Source of the DNA: Azorinus chamasolen
Taxonomy: Eukaryota; Mollusca; Bivalvia; Cardiida; Solecurtidae
DNA: 64,000 nt
Assembly (NCBI GenBank): GCA_963576725.1
Contig: OY755237.1
Coordinates: 68,135,472 to 68,199,471 of the forward strand
Reading direction: 5' to 3'
Part shown: piece after piece, positions 51,551 to 62,089 of the stretch
How the letters are laid out: each line of letters begins with the position of its first letter
How positions within the stretch are numbered: the first letter of the stretch is position 1
The notes under the pieces: model-generated
Told to the model about the DNA's origin: nothing
The model's input: the letters and a program-made list of their open reading frames with translations, nothing else
Databases searched by the model: none
Translations under genes and position numbers: made by a program

Positions 51551-51756
51551 AAGATTTTATTGTTATAGAAGATAGACTGGAGCATTGCAGTTCCACTTGC
51601 CTCATGAAATAGAACAATGTCCACAGTTATTCAAGCAAAATGTCTTTAGAATAAATTATCGTAGACGGTTTTATATGTATGTACGTCATGATGTGGTTGG
51701 TAGTAGACACAGAATAAAAGTTGTCTATTTTTGTCACAGAAAGCCATTCAAAACCT

Positions 51757-51992
51757 ATAACCCTTTCCTTCATATAAACATGTTTTCATGCATTTGCAAA
51801 CAGAGCAGACCCAGATCAGACCGCTCCTATAGGAGCCGTCTGATCAGGGTCTGCTCTGTTTGCTAATGGAATTTGATAAATCGGTTTCTTAGTTTCTAAA
51901 ATGGCTACAATGCTCCACTTTCCATATTTCATTATAACTATTTTGGCCATGAATATTCAGTAGGTTTTGAAATTTGGAATAAGCAAAAGGCT
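51757..51992 (+). mobile_element. M1 MITE, both TTAA lost
   Basis: ACCCTTTCCTTCATATAAAC, centre CGCTCCTATAGGAGCC, tail TTCAGTAGGTTTTGAAATTT. Confidence 0.85.
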
Positions 51993-52345
51993 AATGCTTG
52001 AATATCTCTGGTTACTTATTTTCTGTGCTTTGTGTGTCATTTTAAGTATTGTAAGTGACCTTAATTAGACATGAACATTCCGAATGTGCTAACAAAATTA
52101 GACATTAATGGATCCTGCAAGGAAAATGTTTGTGCTGCTTACTGTTTTGTATGAAATGATAAGTGCTCTTGTGTCATTGACATTTTAGGTGTTTTTTTGT
52201 AATTTGTAACTTGTTATTGTGTACGTAGCCTTACAGTTTCCAGCAAACTGCATTGGAAAATAAATGTCAAAGCACAAGCTTCTGTGATTTGTGTTTGTCC
52301 ATTTACAATTTTTTCATTACATATATAAAATTTCAAAACAATGTA
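51993..52345. other. Single-copy stretch with a polyadenylation-like site
   Basis: GGAAAATAAATGTCAAAGCA at 52254 looks like a transcript 3' end. I cannot tie it to an exon. Confidence 0.3.
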
Positions 52346-52550
52346 CAGTAAAACCCCGTTAATGCGACCACTTAATAAAGAGCCACTGGCGTCGTTTAAA
52401 GCAGGTGGGTGCTTAATGCAGGACGAAAGTTATGCAGAAAGCTCCTATAGGAGCTTTCTGCATAACTTTCGTCCTGCATTAAGCAACCACCTGCCTCTGC
52501 CACCCATAATTATGCCTATTTTTGGTGGTCGCATTAGCGGGGTTTTACTG
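52346..52550. mobile_element. M5 MITE, nearly perfect copy (205 bp)
   Basis: TA-CAGTAAAACCCCGTTAATG ... TAGCGGGGTTTTACTG-TA; inner stem of about 60 bp with centre AGCTCCTATAGGAGCT. Confidence 0.95.
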
Positions 52551-52616
52551 TATTTATATATGCATATTGTTGAAAGATCATTCCACATATTGTATTGGTA
52601 CAATCTGTGTAATTGT

Positions 52617-52720
52617 CCTTTTTCCTGTAGAATATTAATGTGAGAAATAATTAAATCATTAATATTAATTATATTAGTTTTTATAATGGCATATGAACAC
52701 ATGACATTTTGGCTCAGGGA
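52617..52720 (+). mobile_element. M2 left-half fragment
   Basis: GTGAGAAATAATTAAATCAT ... TATAATGGCATATGAACACA. Confidence 0.7.
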
Positions 52721-52744
52721 TCCCCAGTCTAGGGATTCATTCTT

Positions 52745-52974
52745 TTAACCCTTTCCTCCATAAATACAGCTTTCTACACCTCTGTAAAAATCGCCTTTTG
52801 AAACCATTGTGATAAATAGAGCATTAGCTCCTATAGGAGCAAATGATCTATTTCTCACTATGGTTTCAAACTACAAAATTCGAAAAATTTTCCTTTTCTC
52901 TTGTTAGTGCTCCTTTTCGGTAGATTTATTCAAAGTGATTGGATCTAAAAATAGCCTATGAGGGAATGGGTTAA
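52745..52974 (+). mobile_element. M3 MITE (230 bp)
   Basis: TTAA ends; centre TAGCTCCTATAGGAGCAAA. Confidence 0.92.
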
Positions 52975-53207
52975 CCTTTTCCCTAATGAAGATATTTGCA
53001 TGAATTGATCACTTTATGAATATTCATAAACTTATTTTTCATAAAGTAAACCTACAGGGGCATTATTGGCATAGACAGAAACTATAGGAACAGATCTATA
53101 ACATTTCATAAGCAAACATAGCGGGCCCTGACTAGATGGCTCCTACAGGATTCATCTGATTTGGGTCTGCTTGTATGAAAAGGTGTTTTTATTAAGGATA
53201 CTGTTAA
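52971..53207 (+). mobile_element. M2 MITE sharing its TTAA with M3
   Basis: TTAACCTTTTCCCTAATGAA, AAGCAAACATAGCGGGCCCT, centre GGCTCCTACAGGATTC. Confidence 0.75.
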
Positions 53208-53360
53208 AAGTTTGATCAGCCTTGACTGCTACTCTTGCAATTATTATTTCTTTATGTATGGTATGCATAAACTATTATTAGCCCATCTCATATGGCAAAT
53301 GAGCTAACATAGCAAACAGTGCAGACCTGAATAAGAGAACATCATCAAGCGTGTTGACGG

Positions 53361-53586
53361 CCCTTTGCTCCTTATAGATACACCTTGAAAACTGAGTAGA
53401 CCTAGATCAATCAGCTCCTGTAGGAGCTCTCTGAGCAGGGTCTGCTCTGTTTGCTCTTAAAATAATATAGATCAGATTCTGCAAGGCCAAAACTTATTGT
53501 GTCCATTTGCCATTATAAAATTTAAGCTGATTAATAATCATTCAGTCATGTTTTCTTATATCAATATTCATTGAGTAAAGGTTTAA
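53361..53586 (-). mobile_element. M2 MITE, with an M8 arm just before
   Basis: CCTTTGCTCCTTATAGATAC, CAGCTCCTGTAGGAGCTC; TAGCAAACAGTGCAGACCTG (53311) is an M8 arm. Confidence 0.72.
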
Positions 53587-53774
53587 GAGAATGATTACCT
53601 TTTAATTGAATGCAACCTTATCATATGAATGAGATGGACCATGAAGAATGAATGTATTTGAAGCTCGAGCATCTAAAATGTTTATCAACATAAATCCAAA
53701 TATTTCATGCATGTAGGCAGAATAACTGAGAATAATCCTAACAATTTAAATGAATTTGATTTCACAGCAAATCC

Positions 53775-53900
53775 CATCTAAACCAAACTTTTAATGTTGA
53801 GTGAAAGTCATGCAGAAATCCCCTAACTGAAACTGCCACTTGTCTGAAAGACTGACAATGATACTATTGTTAATGTCCGCTTTAGCGGGGGTTTATTTTA
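53775..53900. mobile_element. M5 MITE fragment
   Basis: GAGTGAAAGTCATGCAGAAA, then CTGCCACTTGTCTGAAAG and TTAGCGGGGGTTTA. Confidence 0.65.
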
Positions 53901-53944
53901 TTTGTACAAGACTGATTGATACCTGTTATGTTCGCAGCAATGTA

Positions 53945-54246
53945 CAGTAAAACCTCTCTATAACGGCCACTAAATTATGTTAATTAGTTTGTATATTTAG
54001 AGCAGGTGGCTGCTTAAAGCAAAGTGAAAGTAAAACAGAACGCTCCTTACTCTCTATAACGGCCACTAAATTATGTTAATTAGTTTGTATATTTAGAGCA
54101 GGTGGCTGCTTAAAGCAAAGTGAAAGTAAAACAAAACGATCCTATAGGAGCGTTCTGTTTTACTTTCACCTTGCTTTAAACTGTCACCTGCTTTTAACAC
54201 AAAATACTTGATGTAATTTAGTGGTCGTTATAGAGAGTTTTTACTG
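53945..54246. mobile_element. M5 MITE with its left half duplicated in tandem
   Basis: CTCTCTATAACGGCCACTAA ... GTGAAAGTAAAACA(G/A)AACG occurs at 53955 and again at 54052. Only the second copy faces the right arm. Confidence 0.9.
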
Positions 54247-54377
54247 TATTTTTTATGGAAGAATCATTACAAGTGATATCTTACAACTTACTTCTACAGG
54301 ATGACATGTATGATAAAAAAAAAAGAATTGTCGATGTACAATAAGTGCTATCCCTGTGAATACATGGCACACATGCA

Positions 54378-54685
54378 CAGTCATTTGCAAACAGTGTAGA
54401 CCCAGATCAGAGGGCTCATAGAGGAGGTCAGGGTCTGCACTGTTTGTCATTCAAAATCCTCTAGCGAGTTTAAGCCTTTCTTACTGAGTGAACACCATAG
54501 TCAAATGCTAATGGGTTACCGAGTATTCTGCTCTAAAATGCAGGGAAATATTTTAAAGAAAAACTAACATGACAAACAGTGCTGATCCTGGTGAGAGGGC
54601 TTCTCTAGGAGCCCTCTCATCTGGGTCTACGCTATTTCCAAAGGACTTTAGTGAAATGTTTACAGCGCTGAAACAGTTAATAATT
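54378..54685. mobile_element. Two M8 MITEs (54378-54500 +, 54562-54685 -)
   Basis: CAAACAGTGTAGACCCAGAT / GGGTCTGCACTGTTTG and CAAACAGTGCTGATCCTGGT / GGGTCTACGCTATTTCC. Confidence 0.72.
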
Positions 54686-54806
54686 ACTATAACTACTCTG
54701 GCACTAATCAGACACTGCCTTTGTCAAGACTGCTGCTTATCGAAGTACACAGAGGCTCTTCTTTTGATGTCTTTACATGAGCGATATGTACAGTTGGTGG
54801 TATATG

Positions 54807-55023
54807 TTAACCCATTCCCTCATGTTGACACCTCTGTAAAAGTCACTTTTTGAAACCATTGTGATAAATAGAGCATTTGCTCCATAGGAGCAAATGCACT
54901 ATTTATCACAATGGTTTCAAAACTACACAATTCTAAAAGTTTTCATTTCTCTACTAAATGTTCCTTTTTGGTAGATTTATTCAGAGGTTGGATCTAAAAA
55001 TAGCCTATGACGTACTGGGTTAA
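54807..55023 (+). mobile_element. M3 MITE (217 bp)
   Basis: TTAA ends; centre TTTGCTCCATAGGAGCAAA. Confidence 0.92.
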
Positions 55024-55195
55024 ATGACTATTTGTGTCCTGTTAAGCATGTGGTTGTCTAATTTAGGAAGAATGTATGAATGTTATTACTATATTCTGAA
55101 TGACTTTCATTCTGCTAGAAACAATCTTTGAAGCCTTTGCAGTAACCATAGACCCAGATAAGACTACTCCTGTAGGAGCATGTTATATCTGATTA

Positions 55196-55401
55196 CAGTA
55201 AAACCCTGTCTAAACCGGAATTCTAGTAGAAAGAATTTTAGATACTTTTTGGCAGGTGGATGCTTAATGAAGGGTGAAAGTCATGCAGAAAGCTCCTCTA
55301 GGAGCTTTTTGCATGACTTTCACCCTGCATTAAGCTGCCCACCTGTCTTCAAGACGGATATTTATACCAACTTGAACATCCGGTTTAGAGAGGTTTCACT
55401 G
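55196..55401. mobile_element. M5 MITE (206 bp)
   Basis: TA-CAGTAAAACCCTGTCTAAA ... TTTAGAGAGGTTTCACTG-TA; centre AGCTCCTCTAGGAGCT. Confidence 0.92.
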
Positions 55402-55524
55402 TATATATATACCAATTGTCATAGCAGTATATTCACTGGCGTTTTGTACAATGTATTCTATATTCATATTGGATGTATTCTATCATGAATATTCAACAGG
55501 TAAAATATTCAGCTACCACCCACC

Positions 55525-55944
55525 CTAACCATTTACCTCATGAATATTCATGCGAAAAAATAATTTCATCATTTGTAGACAAGAGTTTTGCCCTTGCCTT
55601 AAACTAAAATCATATCTACATAATGCCATAAGCAAGCAGAGCAGACCCTGATCAAACAGTTCCTGCAGGAGTCATCGGATAGGCGTCTGCTATGTTTGCA
55701 AAGGCATTAAAACACGTACAGTAAAAACCAGTTAATGGTACCACCTAAAAGAGGTATACTTCTGGGTTGTAGAGGCAGATGGTAGCTTAATGCAGGACAA
55801 AAGTAATGCAGAAAGCTCACAGAGGAGCTTTCTGCATTACTTTTGTCCTTCATTAAGCAACCACCTGCTTATAAAGAAACCCATGTTTATTCATTAAGTG
55901 GTCGCATTAGAGGGGTTCTACCGTATCTATTAGGTGAATGATTA
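55525..55944 (+). mobile_element. M2 MITE interrupted by M5
   Basis: TAACCATTTACCTCATGAAT ... CATTAAAACACGTA, M5, then TATCTATTAGGTGAATGATT. Confidence 0.8.
55719..55923. mobile_element. M5 MITE (205 bp) inserted in M2 at TA
   Basis: CAGTAAAAACCAGTTAATGG ... TTAGAGGGGTTCTACCG; centre AAGCTCACAGAGGAGCTT. Confidence 0.92.
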
Positions 55945-56311
55945 ACAACCCGGAATTGTCTATCTTTTGAGTTGTCGTTGTAGTCTGGTTGTACTGATAC
56001 AATTGTATTACATTGTATGATCATATGAGTACTAACATGTATTGTTGTATTGATATTCCAGTTTCATATGCAGCTGTTACTGTATGCTATTTATCTAGCA
56101 TTTAATAAACCTATTTGATGTCAAGGATTGGTTTGTTTTTGGATCTATATTTTCAGAATAGTATGTTTCCCGTTTTACTTTATTGGCATAATGTACATTT
56201 TGAAAACATTCATTTATTAAAAGTAATCTGCTTTAATAAATGCCCAAGTCCCAGGTTTTATAAGTAGACTTAAAATCAACTGTCCTGCTTTGGTATTTCA
56301 TTATTATTTTG
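55945..56311. other. Single-copy stretch with AATAAA
   Basis: GCATTTAATAAACCTATTTG at 56098 resembles a transcript 3' end; no exon recognised. Confidence 0.3.
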
Positions 56312-56495
56312 TTTACCCTGTACTCCATGATTATTCATGTAAGAAATAGTTACACCATGGGTACTAGTAAAATCAATTTTTATAATGGCACATAAACATG
56401 AGTGTTTGGTCATGGCAGAAACTGTATAATCATATCTATATGATCTCATAAGCAAACAGAGCAGAGCCTGATCAGACAGCTCCTGCATATGCTCC
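56312..56495 (+). mobile_element. M2 MITE, truncated at the palindrome centre
   Basis: ACCCTGTACTCCATGATTAT ... GCCTGATCAGACAGCTCCTG. Confidence 0.78.
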
Positions 56496-56623
56496 TTACA
56501 TGGTTTTTTTTAAATCGGTGAAAACGAAAGTAGGCTTAAATATAAAGAAAACAAAAGTAGGTTTAAATACAGAGACTGTGAGTATGTTTAAACATTTTCT
56601 TTCCGATTTTTTTTTATTTTTAG

Positions 56624-56846
56624 AGACAGTGCTGCTCATCCCACTTCGGCTTCCAAGAGACGCCTAAATACTTTGGTTGATATCGAGAGGCGCATGCGCG
56701 AAGTTTTTGCTATATTTATAGCGAATATTTATAAAGTACTGTCATACTTTTTTGACCGCTGGAACAAAAAGTACAGCGCGATATATTCTAGAGTTTATTG
56801 TTGTTTCTCAACAGAAAACGATCAAATAAAAAGCAAGACTGTTTAA
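56624..56846 (+). other. Candidate exon or promoter island, function unknown
   Basis: After a TTTTTTTTATTTTTAG acceptor-like tract there is an open frame of ~73 codons ending TAA at 56844. It starts DSAAHPTSASKRRLNTLVDI, then ERRMREVFAIFIANIYKVLS. No family recognised. CpG-rich AGGCGCATGCGCGAAG near 56690 fits the NRF1 promoter motif, and TATAAATA-like text is close by. It could equally be a minus-strand promoter or chance. Confidence 0.3.
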
Positions 56847-56919
56847 ATGGTATACTGAAGGGTACATTCAGCATATATTTTTTTTTTTTAATGCAAAGGC
56901 GTTCAGGGACTTTAAATAA

Positions 56920-57107
56920 CCCTTTCAATGCTGAATTTTCAAAGTGGAATGGTCCATCAATGTGTCGTATGAAAGGGTTAAATTTCCGAGAGGGATTTGA
57001 AAGACAACCAATGCAGTCCCTGATCAGAGGGATCTTGTTGGGTCCCTCTGATCTGGTTCTACACTGTTTGCAAATGCCAGTGCATGCATGTCCCGCATTC
57101 AAAGGTT
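56920..57107 (-). mobile_element. M8 MITE
   Basis: AACCCTTTCAATGCTGAATT, CAACCAATGCAGTCCCTGAT, centre GGATCTTGTTGGGTCC, CATTCAAAGGTTTGA. Confidence 0.75.
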
Positions 57108-57249
57108 TGATGTTTTTACTCTATTTTAGGTTCAGTGGTTAATTCAGCGGTCTTTTATAAACCCCTGCCCACTCCCTACGAATTTGGAAGGATATGTATG
57201 TACCAGTCTATCTGACAGTCGGTTTCTCGACACGTCCCGACATTCAGGT

Positions 57250-57608
57250 TTTAACCCTTTGAATGCGGTGCACAAGTGTTCTGACATTTGCAAACGATGT
57301 AGACCAAGATCAGAGGTCGGCAGGTCACTGAAGATTGTACATTGTGAAAGGGAGCTACGGTTAACCCATTCCCTCATAGGCTGTTAATAGATCCAGACTC
57401 TTTGAATAAATCTACCAAAAAGGACCATTTACTAGAGAAAAGGAAACTTTTAGAATTGTGTAGTTTTGAAACCATTGTGGTAAATAGAGGATTTGCTCCA
57501 TAGGAGCAAATGCTCTATCAAAATGCTTTCATTAATTCGTCAATATGAGGGAATGGATAAAGAATAATGGGTCATTCCACATCGACACTTCAGCATTCAA
57601 AGGGTTGA
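57250..57608 (+). mobile_element. M8 MITE interrupted by M3 (57361-57561)
   Basis: TTAACCCTTTGAATGCGGTG left, CAGCATTCAAAGGGTT right; the M3 (-) has centre TTTGCTCCATAGGAGCAAA. Confidence 0.82.
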
Positions 57609-58373
57609 AATAGTTTAACCAGATCTGATAACGTTTTACCCGATATTGACCCAAGTTATACTCGAGGACTGATTAGGTAATGTCCGAGATTTGACCGGAT
57701 AAGACATGGTAATGCCCGGCCCTTTTGTACGCCGTGGTTGGACCAAAATACAGCACAACGTCAAGGGGCCATCAAAATTACTTCGTGATAACACAAGGTC
57801 TGATCATCAGATTTCTAGCCTGGACAATTTCTCAAGTTCAGAGCCTAATGCAGGTCTAAAGTAAGGTAGTGTTACTTTGGACCTGTGTTAAGCTGTAACG
57901 TGTGTTTTAGATATGCAAAGTGATATATATTAGAACAATTTGGAAGGACCAAACTTTACCTCGAGTTATCCCGAAATTCGAGTTATGCGAGTTCGGTATA
58001 TCGAAATTCATCTAAGTGAAACATAAGACGAGGTTGTATCTGGTTATACGATACTTTGAAATCGGATCTTATTTAAATGTGATAAAGCCAGGTATGAGCT
58101 CGCCAGACCAGAAGCTGTGGAGTATGGACCGTTTAGACCTGGAAATATCATTTAGGACCAATATGTACGCCATAGCATATGGCGTACCTGTGAGGGTCAC
58201 TCGCCGGTACTGCGGCTGCATGATTGCGCCATATGTTAGCAGTGCTCAATATTGTAGGTCAATGACCAGGGGAGTAAATGTACAGTCGGCTGAGCGGTCA
58301 TTCGGACTGAAAGTAGACTATAACTAGGTACTTTACTTTATAGCATATGGTTTGTCGCACGAACTACTGTAGT
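57609..58373 (+). other. CpG-richer island with a 103-codon ORF
   Basis: The ORF is 58016-58327 and matches no family I know. The DNA looks less AT-rich than its surroundings. CGAGTTATCCCGAAATTCGA at 57962 is typical of repeat DNA in lophotrochozoans. GTACGCCATA-GCA-TATGGCGTAC at 58166-58188 is a perfect 10 bp hairpin. Probably a remnant of an unrecognised transposon. Confidence 0.35.
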
Positions 58374-58613
58374 TTTAACCATTTATTTAAGGAATATCAT
58401 GTAAGAAATACCAACTTAGCATATTATTTTGCTGATATTTGTAATGGCATATGGACATGGTAATATTTTACCATGGCAGTATGTATTGAATCAGATCGAC
58501 ATTATTTCATACGCAAACAAAACATACCCTGATCTCTTACCCAAAGCTGTTTTCTCTGAACCTTCTCTATTTGCAAATGTATCAAGAGTTGTCTCAGTCA
58601 GGTAAAGGGTCAA
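58374..58613 (+). mobile_element. M2 MITE, worn
   Basis: CATGTAAGAAATACCAACTT, ACGCAAACAAAACATACCCT, CTCAGTCAGGTAAAGGG. Confidence 0.65.
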
Positions 58614-58664
58614 TACTATACGGTGAAAATACTTTAAATAAAGTTTGTTAAGATAATTACATGT

Positions 58665-58872
58665 ACAATATAACCTCTCTATAACGACCATTAAATTGTG
58701 TTAATTAATTGGTATTTAGGGCAGGTGGCTGCTTAAAGCAAGATGAAAGTAAAACAGAACGCTCCTATATGAGCGTTCTGTTTTACTTTCACCTTGCGTT
58801 AAGCAGCCACCTGCCTTTAACACAAAATACTTTATGTAATTTAGTGGTCGTTATAGAGAGGTTTTAATGTAT
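58665..58872. mobile_element. M5 MITE, AACGCTCC subfamily
   Basis: CAATATAACCTCTCTATAAC ... ATAGAGAGGTTTTAATG; inner palindrome GAACGCTCCTATATGAGCGT. Confidence 0.9.
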
Positions 58873-59139
58873 TATTTTCCGGCTCCTTAAGAGTTATTCT
58901 GAACTCTTGTAATTGAGAGAAAGCAATAAATTATTTCACTCATTCATAACATAACACGCATTTCGCTATTGGACGCCGCTGCCTTTAAATCCATTATGGG
59001 AAAACAACTCTTGGGGTTTTTGAAACGTTGAAATGCAAATAAGAATGCCAGTCTGGACGAAATTCAATCAACCTTTAGTGTGAGGTGCTGAGCGACAATA
59101 ATGAGACGGGTATTGTGGACAGAGGCCCAGATGAGATGC

Positions 59140-59285
59140 GTAAATTAAAATTTTCAAGACAAACTACTTTTTTCTCTACCGAACCCTACGGCTCGACCAC
59201 TCATTAGAATCGTCTCTTCGAAACGACCCTAAAGAGTGGTCACAACATAGGGGTTGGTGGAGAAAGGACGATTTTAGCCTAAACT
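59140..59285. mobile_element. M6 MITE
   Basis: TTTCTCTACCGAACCCTACG, centre GAATCGTCTCTTCGAAACGA, GGGGTTGGTGGAGAAAGGAC. Confidence 0.85.
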
Positions 59286-59412
59286 TCTGCTTAAGTAAAA
59301 GTCGTTTAAAGGTCGGTTCTTTCCAGAGGGAATAATTGCCCCCGAAAGAACAAGACCATCCATATAACGATTAAGCTCGTCACCGGGCCAATGTAGAATT
59401 GGCAAATGATGT

Positions 59413-59623
59413 ACAGTAAATCCTGTCTTAAGCGAATATTTTATGAATAAACATAGATGTTCTTTTAACCCTTTCCCTCATATTGACGACATTTGACGAC
59501 TCTGTAAAAGTCACTTTGTGAAACCATTGTGACAAATAGAGCATTTGCTCCTATAGGAGCAAATGCTCTATTTATCACAATGGTTTAAAACTACAAAATT
59601 CTAAACTTTTCCTTTTCCCTAAT
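59413..59623 (+). mobile_element. M5 left end cut by a truncated M3 (59463-59623)
   Basis: ACAGTAAATCCTGTCTTAAG, then TTAACCCTTTCCCTCATATT; M3 centre TTTGCTCCTATAGGAGCAAA intact, right end missing. Confidence 0.8.
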
Positions 59624-59729
59624 GTAATAGACGTCATGGATATTCAATTCTAATTATTGTTTGCATAAAACATACATCGTATGCTTATAGCTAGCATGAT
59701 ACAAGAACACAACACAGTGATATATGATT

Positions 59730-59976
59730 AACATGTCAATAGATTATTAACATGTTAATTAGATTAATTTTTATGATACCACATATTCACAAAAATAGTA
59801 TGACCATGCCAGAAATAGTAATGTTTGGCTATGGCAGAAAACTGTAGAATCATATCTGTTATGCACTAAAAGCAAACAGAGCAGGCCCTGATCAGACGGT
59901 TCCTATAGGAGCCGTCTGATTTGGGCCTACTCTGTTTGCGAAGGCACAGAAAAGTGTATTCATGGAGTAAAGGGTT
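59730..59976 (+). mobile_element. M2 MITE
   Basis: TTAATTAGATTAATTTTTAT ... GGAGTAAAGGGTTAA; centre GGTTCCTATAGGAGCC. The GGCAGAAA...GTAG segment is partly doubled. Confidence 0.82.
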
Positions 59977-60096
59977 AATAAATAAAGGCAATAATTATAT
60001 CCTAGAAAATGCCACAAACTGTAACCATGACTTCTAAAATACAATTGCATCAGTTCACCTCGACAGTTTTGAAGATTAAAATTCACACTTTTTGAT

Positions 60097-60260
60097 GATT
60101 AACTCTTTCACAGCCGATGTCGTCGGAAAGCGACCCACAGGACGTGCTACAATGGAATACTGTGAATACATGTGGAAACAATTTGGATCCAAATTAGACG
60201 CCGAGTAACTCGGCGTCTCATTAGGATCCAAACTGTTTGACGCACCACTTGCATTTTAGA
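60097..60260. mobile_element. M9 palindrome, best copy
   Basis: AACAATTTGGATCCAAATTA-GACGCCGAGT / ACTCGGCGTC-TCATTAGGATCCAAACTGTT at 60179-60237. Confidence 0.75.
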
Positions 60261-60424
60261 GAAAAACTTGAATTCCACTATGAAACTTGGAGTAGACGAC
60301 ATTGTTTGCAGAGGAAACTTATTTGGCGCCAAAATAGTTATATGCGCATATGCAGCTAGTAGTCATTTCTCTTTCTATACATGTATAATTAATTATTATG
60401 TATGTGGAAAACAATTCATATTTA

Positions 60425-60667
60425 TTTCTGTTCTGTATTTATTCCAAATTGTCAATACGTACTGAATATTCATGAACAAAATAATTACATGTATAATGAA
60501 ATATGGAAGTTGAAACATTGTAGCTATTTTAGAAAGGAAATAAGTCTATCAGATTCCACTAGCAAACAGAGCAAACCGTGATCAGATGGCTCCTACATGA
60601 GCCATCTGATCTGGGCATACTCTGTTTGCAAATGCACGAAAATGCATTTACATGAAGGAAATAATCA
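60425..60667 (-). mobile_element. M1 MITE, ends worn
   Basis: TTCTGTTCTGTATTTATTCC ... TACATGAAGGAAATAA; centre GGCTCCTACATGAGCC. Confidence 0.82.
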
Positions 60668-60937
60668 AATTTTCATATAAAAATAGATAAATTACAAAAG
60701 AAACTACAAACCGATTTTAACTAGAGCTATTACTAAAGATGATAAACAATCCAAACAGAATATTTTCTACAATTAAGTGTTTTGTTGTTTATGAAAACGT
60801 CAATGTATGTGTATAACCACGCACGAGATTGTTACAAAAACCCAATTTTAAAGTTAAATGGTAATAAACATTCATTTTAAGTTTGGAATGAATCATCGCA
60901 AGTTGGTTGAATAACACAGAGTTTGTCTTCTGTTTTC

Positions 60938-61152
60938 TTAACACATTCCCTCCTAGTGACGCATTCTGGCGCCTCTGTAAAATTTAAATTTTGAAATCAT
61001 TGTAATAAATAGACCATTTGCTCCATAGGAGCAAATACTCTATTTATCACAATGGTTCCAAACTACACAGTTCTAAAATTCCCTTTTTCTATAGTTAATG
61101 CTCCTTTTCGGTAGATTTATTAAAAGAGATTGGGCCTAAAAACAGGCTAGCA
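60938..61152 (+). mobile_element. M3 MITE, right end worn
   Basis: TTAACACATTCCCTCCTAGT; centre TTTGCTCCATAGGAGCAAA; ends AAAACAGGCTAGC. Confidence 0.88.
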
Positions 61153-61836
61153 CCGCCGATCATAGAATAAATGTTTATCGCTGAAAATTCGGACATTTAG
61201 GATCCTGATTATACATAGCGGTGATAATTTTGTGTTAGCACTTTATCATGTGCAATCAGATCCACTTTCTAATAGGGCCGTAATTATGATCATTACTACA
61301 AGTAAAATGTCGAGGAAATTCAGATCATTTAACCTTATTGTGAATTACTGTTTTGATTTTATTGATACACTTGAAATACCTGTGATCGATGTACTGCTAC
61401 AGGGGAGATAATCCTATTAGTGTAAATCCTTATTTTGCTCTTTTTATAATAACCAGTAAAACTATTAGATGACATGAAAGCTATAGATATGCAAATGCTG
61501 CGTATTTCTAGTGGCTCTGCTAAAACACCTCACAAGTATTGCTTGCTTTGCCTCTTCCCGATAGTATAATTAATTTTAACTTGTTAAGATTCCATAAGAC
61601 TTTTTTTTCCAGGAAAATTCCATCTGTCATTTCATCATGTTTCATTGTGTTATATTTGTTTTTCATTTTCTCTTGTTTCTTCGCTTTCTTAGTCCCCTTT
61701 TCGTCTATCACACTTCATTCTTAGTACATGATCAGATGACTTCACCTAGCTGTGGACCAGATATTGCGGAGATAGGGAATTATATGTATAGTTTATTACC
61801 CAATGGGTAACGACCTACATACTTTGAGAAGCTCCA
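61153..61836. other. No gene recognised; may include the LINE 5' region
   Basis: AT-rich, only short ORFs without domains. Confidence 0.4.
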
Positions 61837-61982
61837 TTGGTTTGTTCCACAGCGGGAGATATAGTTTTTTTCAGTAAGACAAAGGTAAAGTTCAATATTT
61901 CATTTGATCTGTTTTGTATCTTACGGAATGCGTTTAGCTTGTTATGGAAGCTCTTGCTTGGTATTAGAGAACATTATGTTGA

Positions 61983-62048
61983 CTTTTTTTATTTATTGTA
62001 TTACTTTTGTTACTACAAGCCGGTGATATTGAATCTAATCCCGGACCA
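61983..62048 (+). other. 2A-like translational recoding motif after a hydrophobic leader
   Basis: Frame 61983-62048 reads LFLFIVLLLLLQAGDIESNP followed by GP. GDIESNPGP fits the 2A consensus D(V/I)ExNPGP, where the ribosome skips the Gly-Pro bond. Such motifs are known at the start of LINE ORFs in sea urchins and molluscs. A TGA lies directly before the leader. Confidence 0.8.
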
Positions 62049-62089
62049 CCCAATACTCTTCATATAACTGCACACCTAGTTGCCTATCT

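Noticed and set aside
42000..55500. ORFs reading ..CLMQDESYAESSYRSFLHNF.. at 41746, 52341, 55180 and 29913
   Set aside because: All are translations of the M5 palindrome.
1..61000. CRISPR-like array from the many regular palindromes
   Set aside because: Spacing is irregular, ends are transposon TIRs and the gene is eukaryotic.
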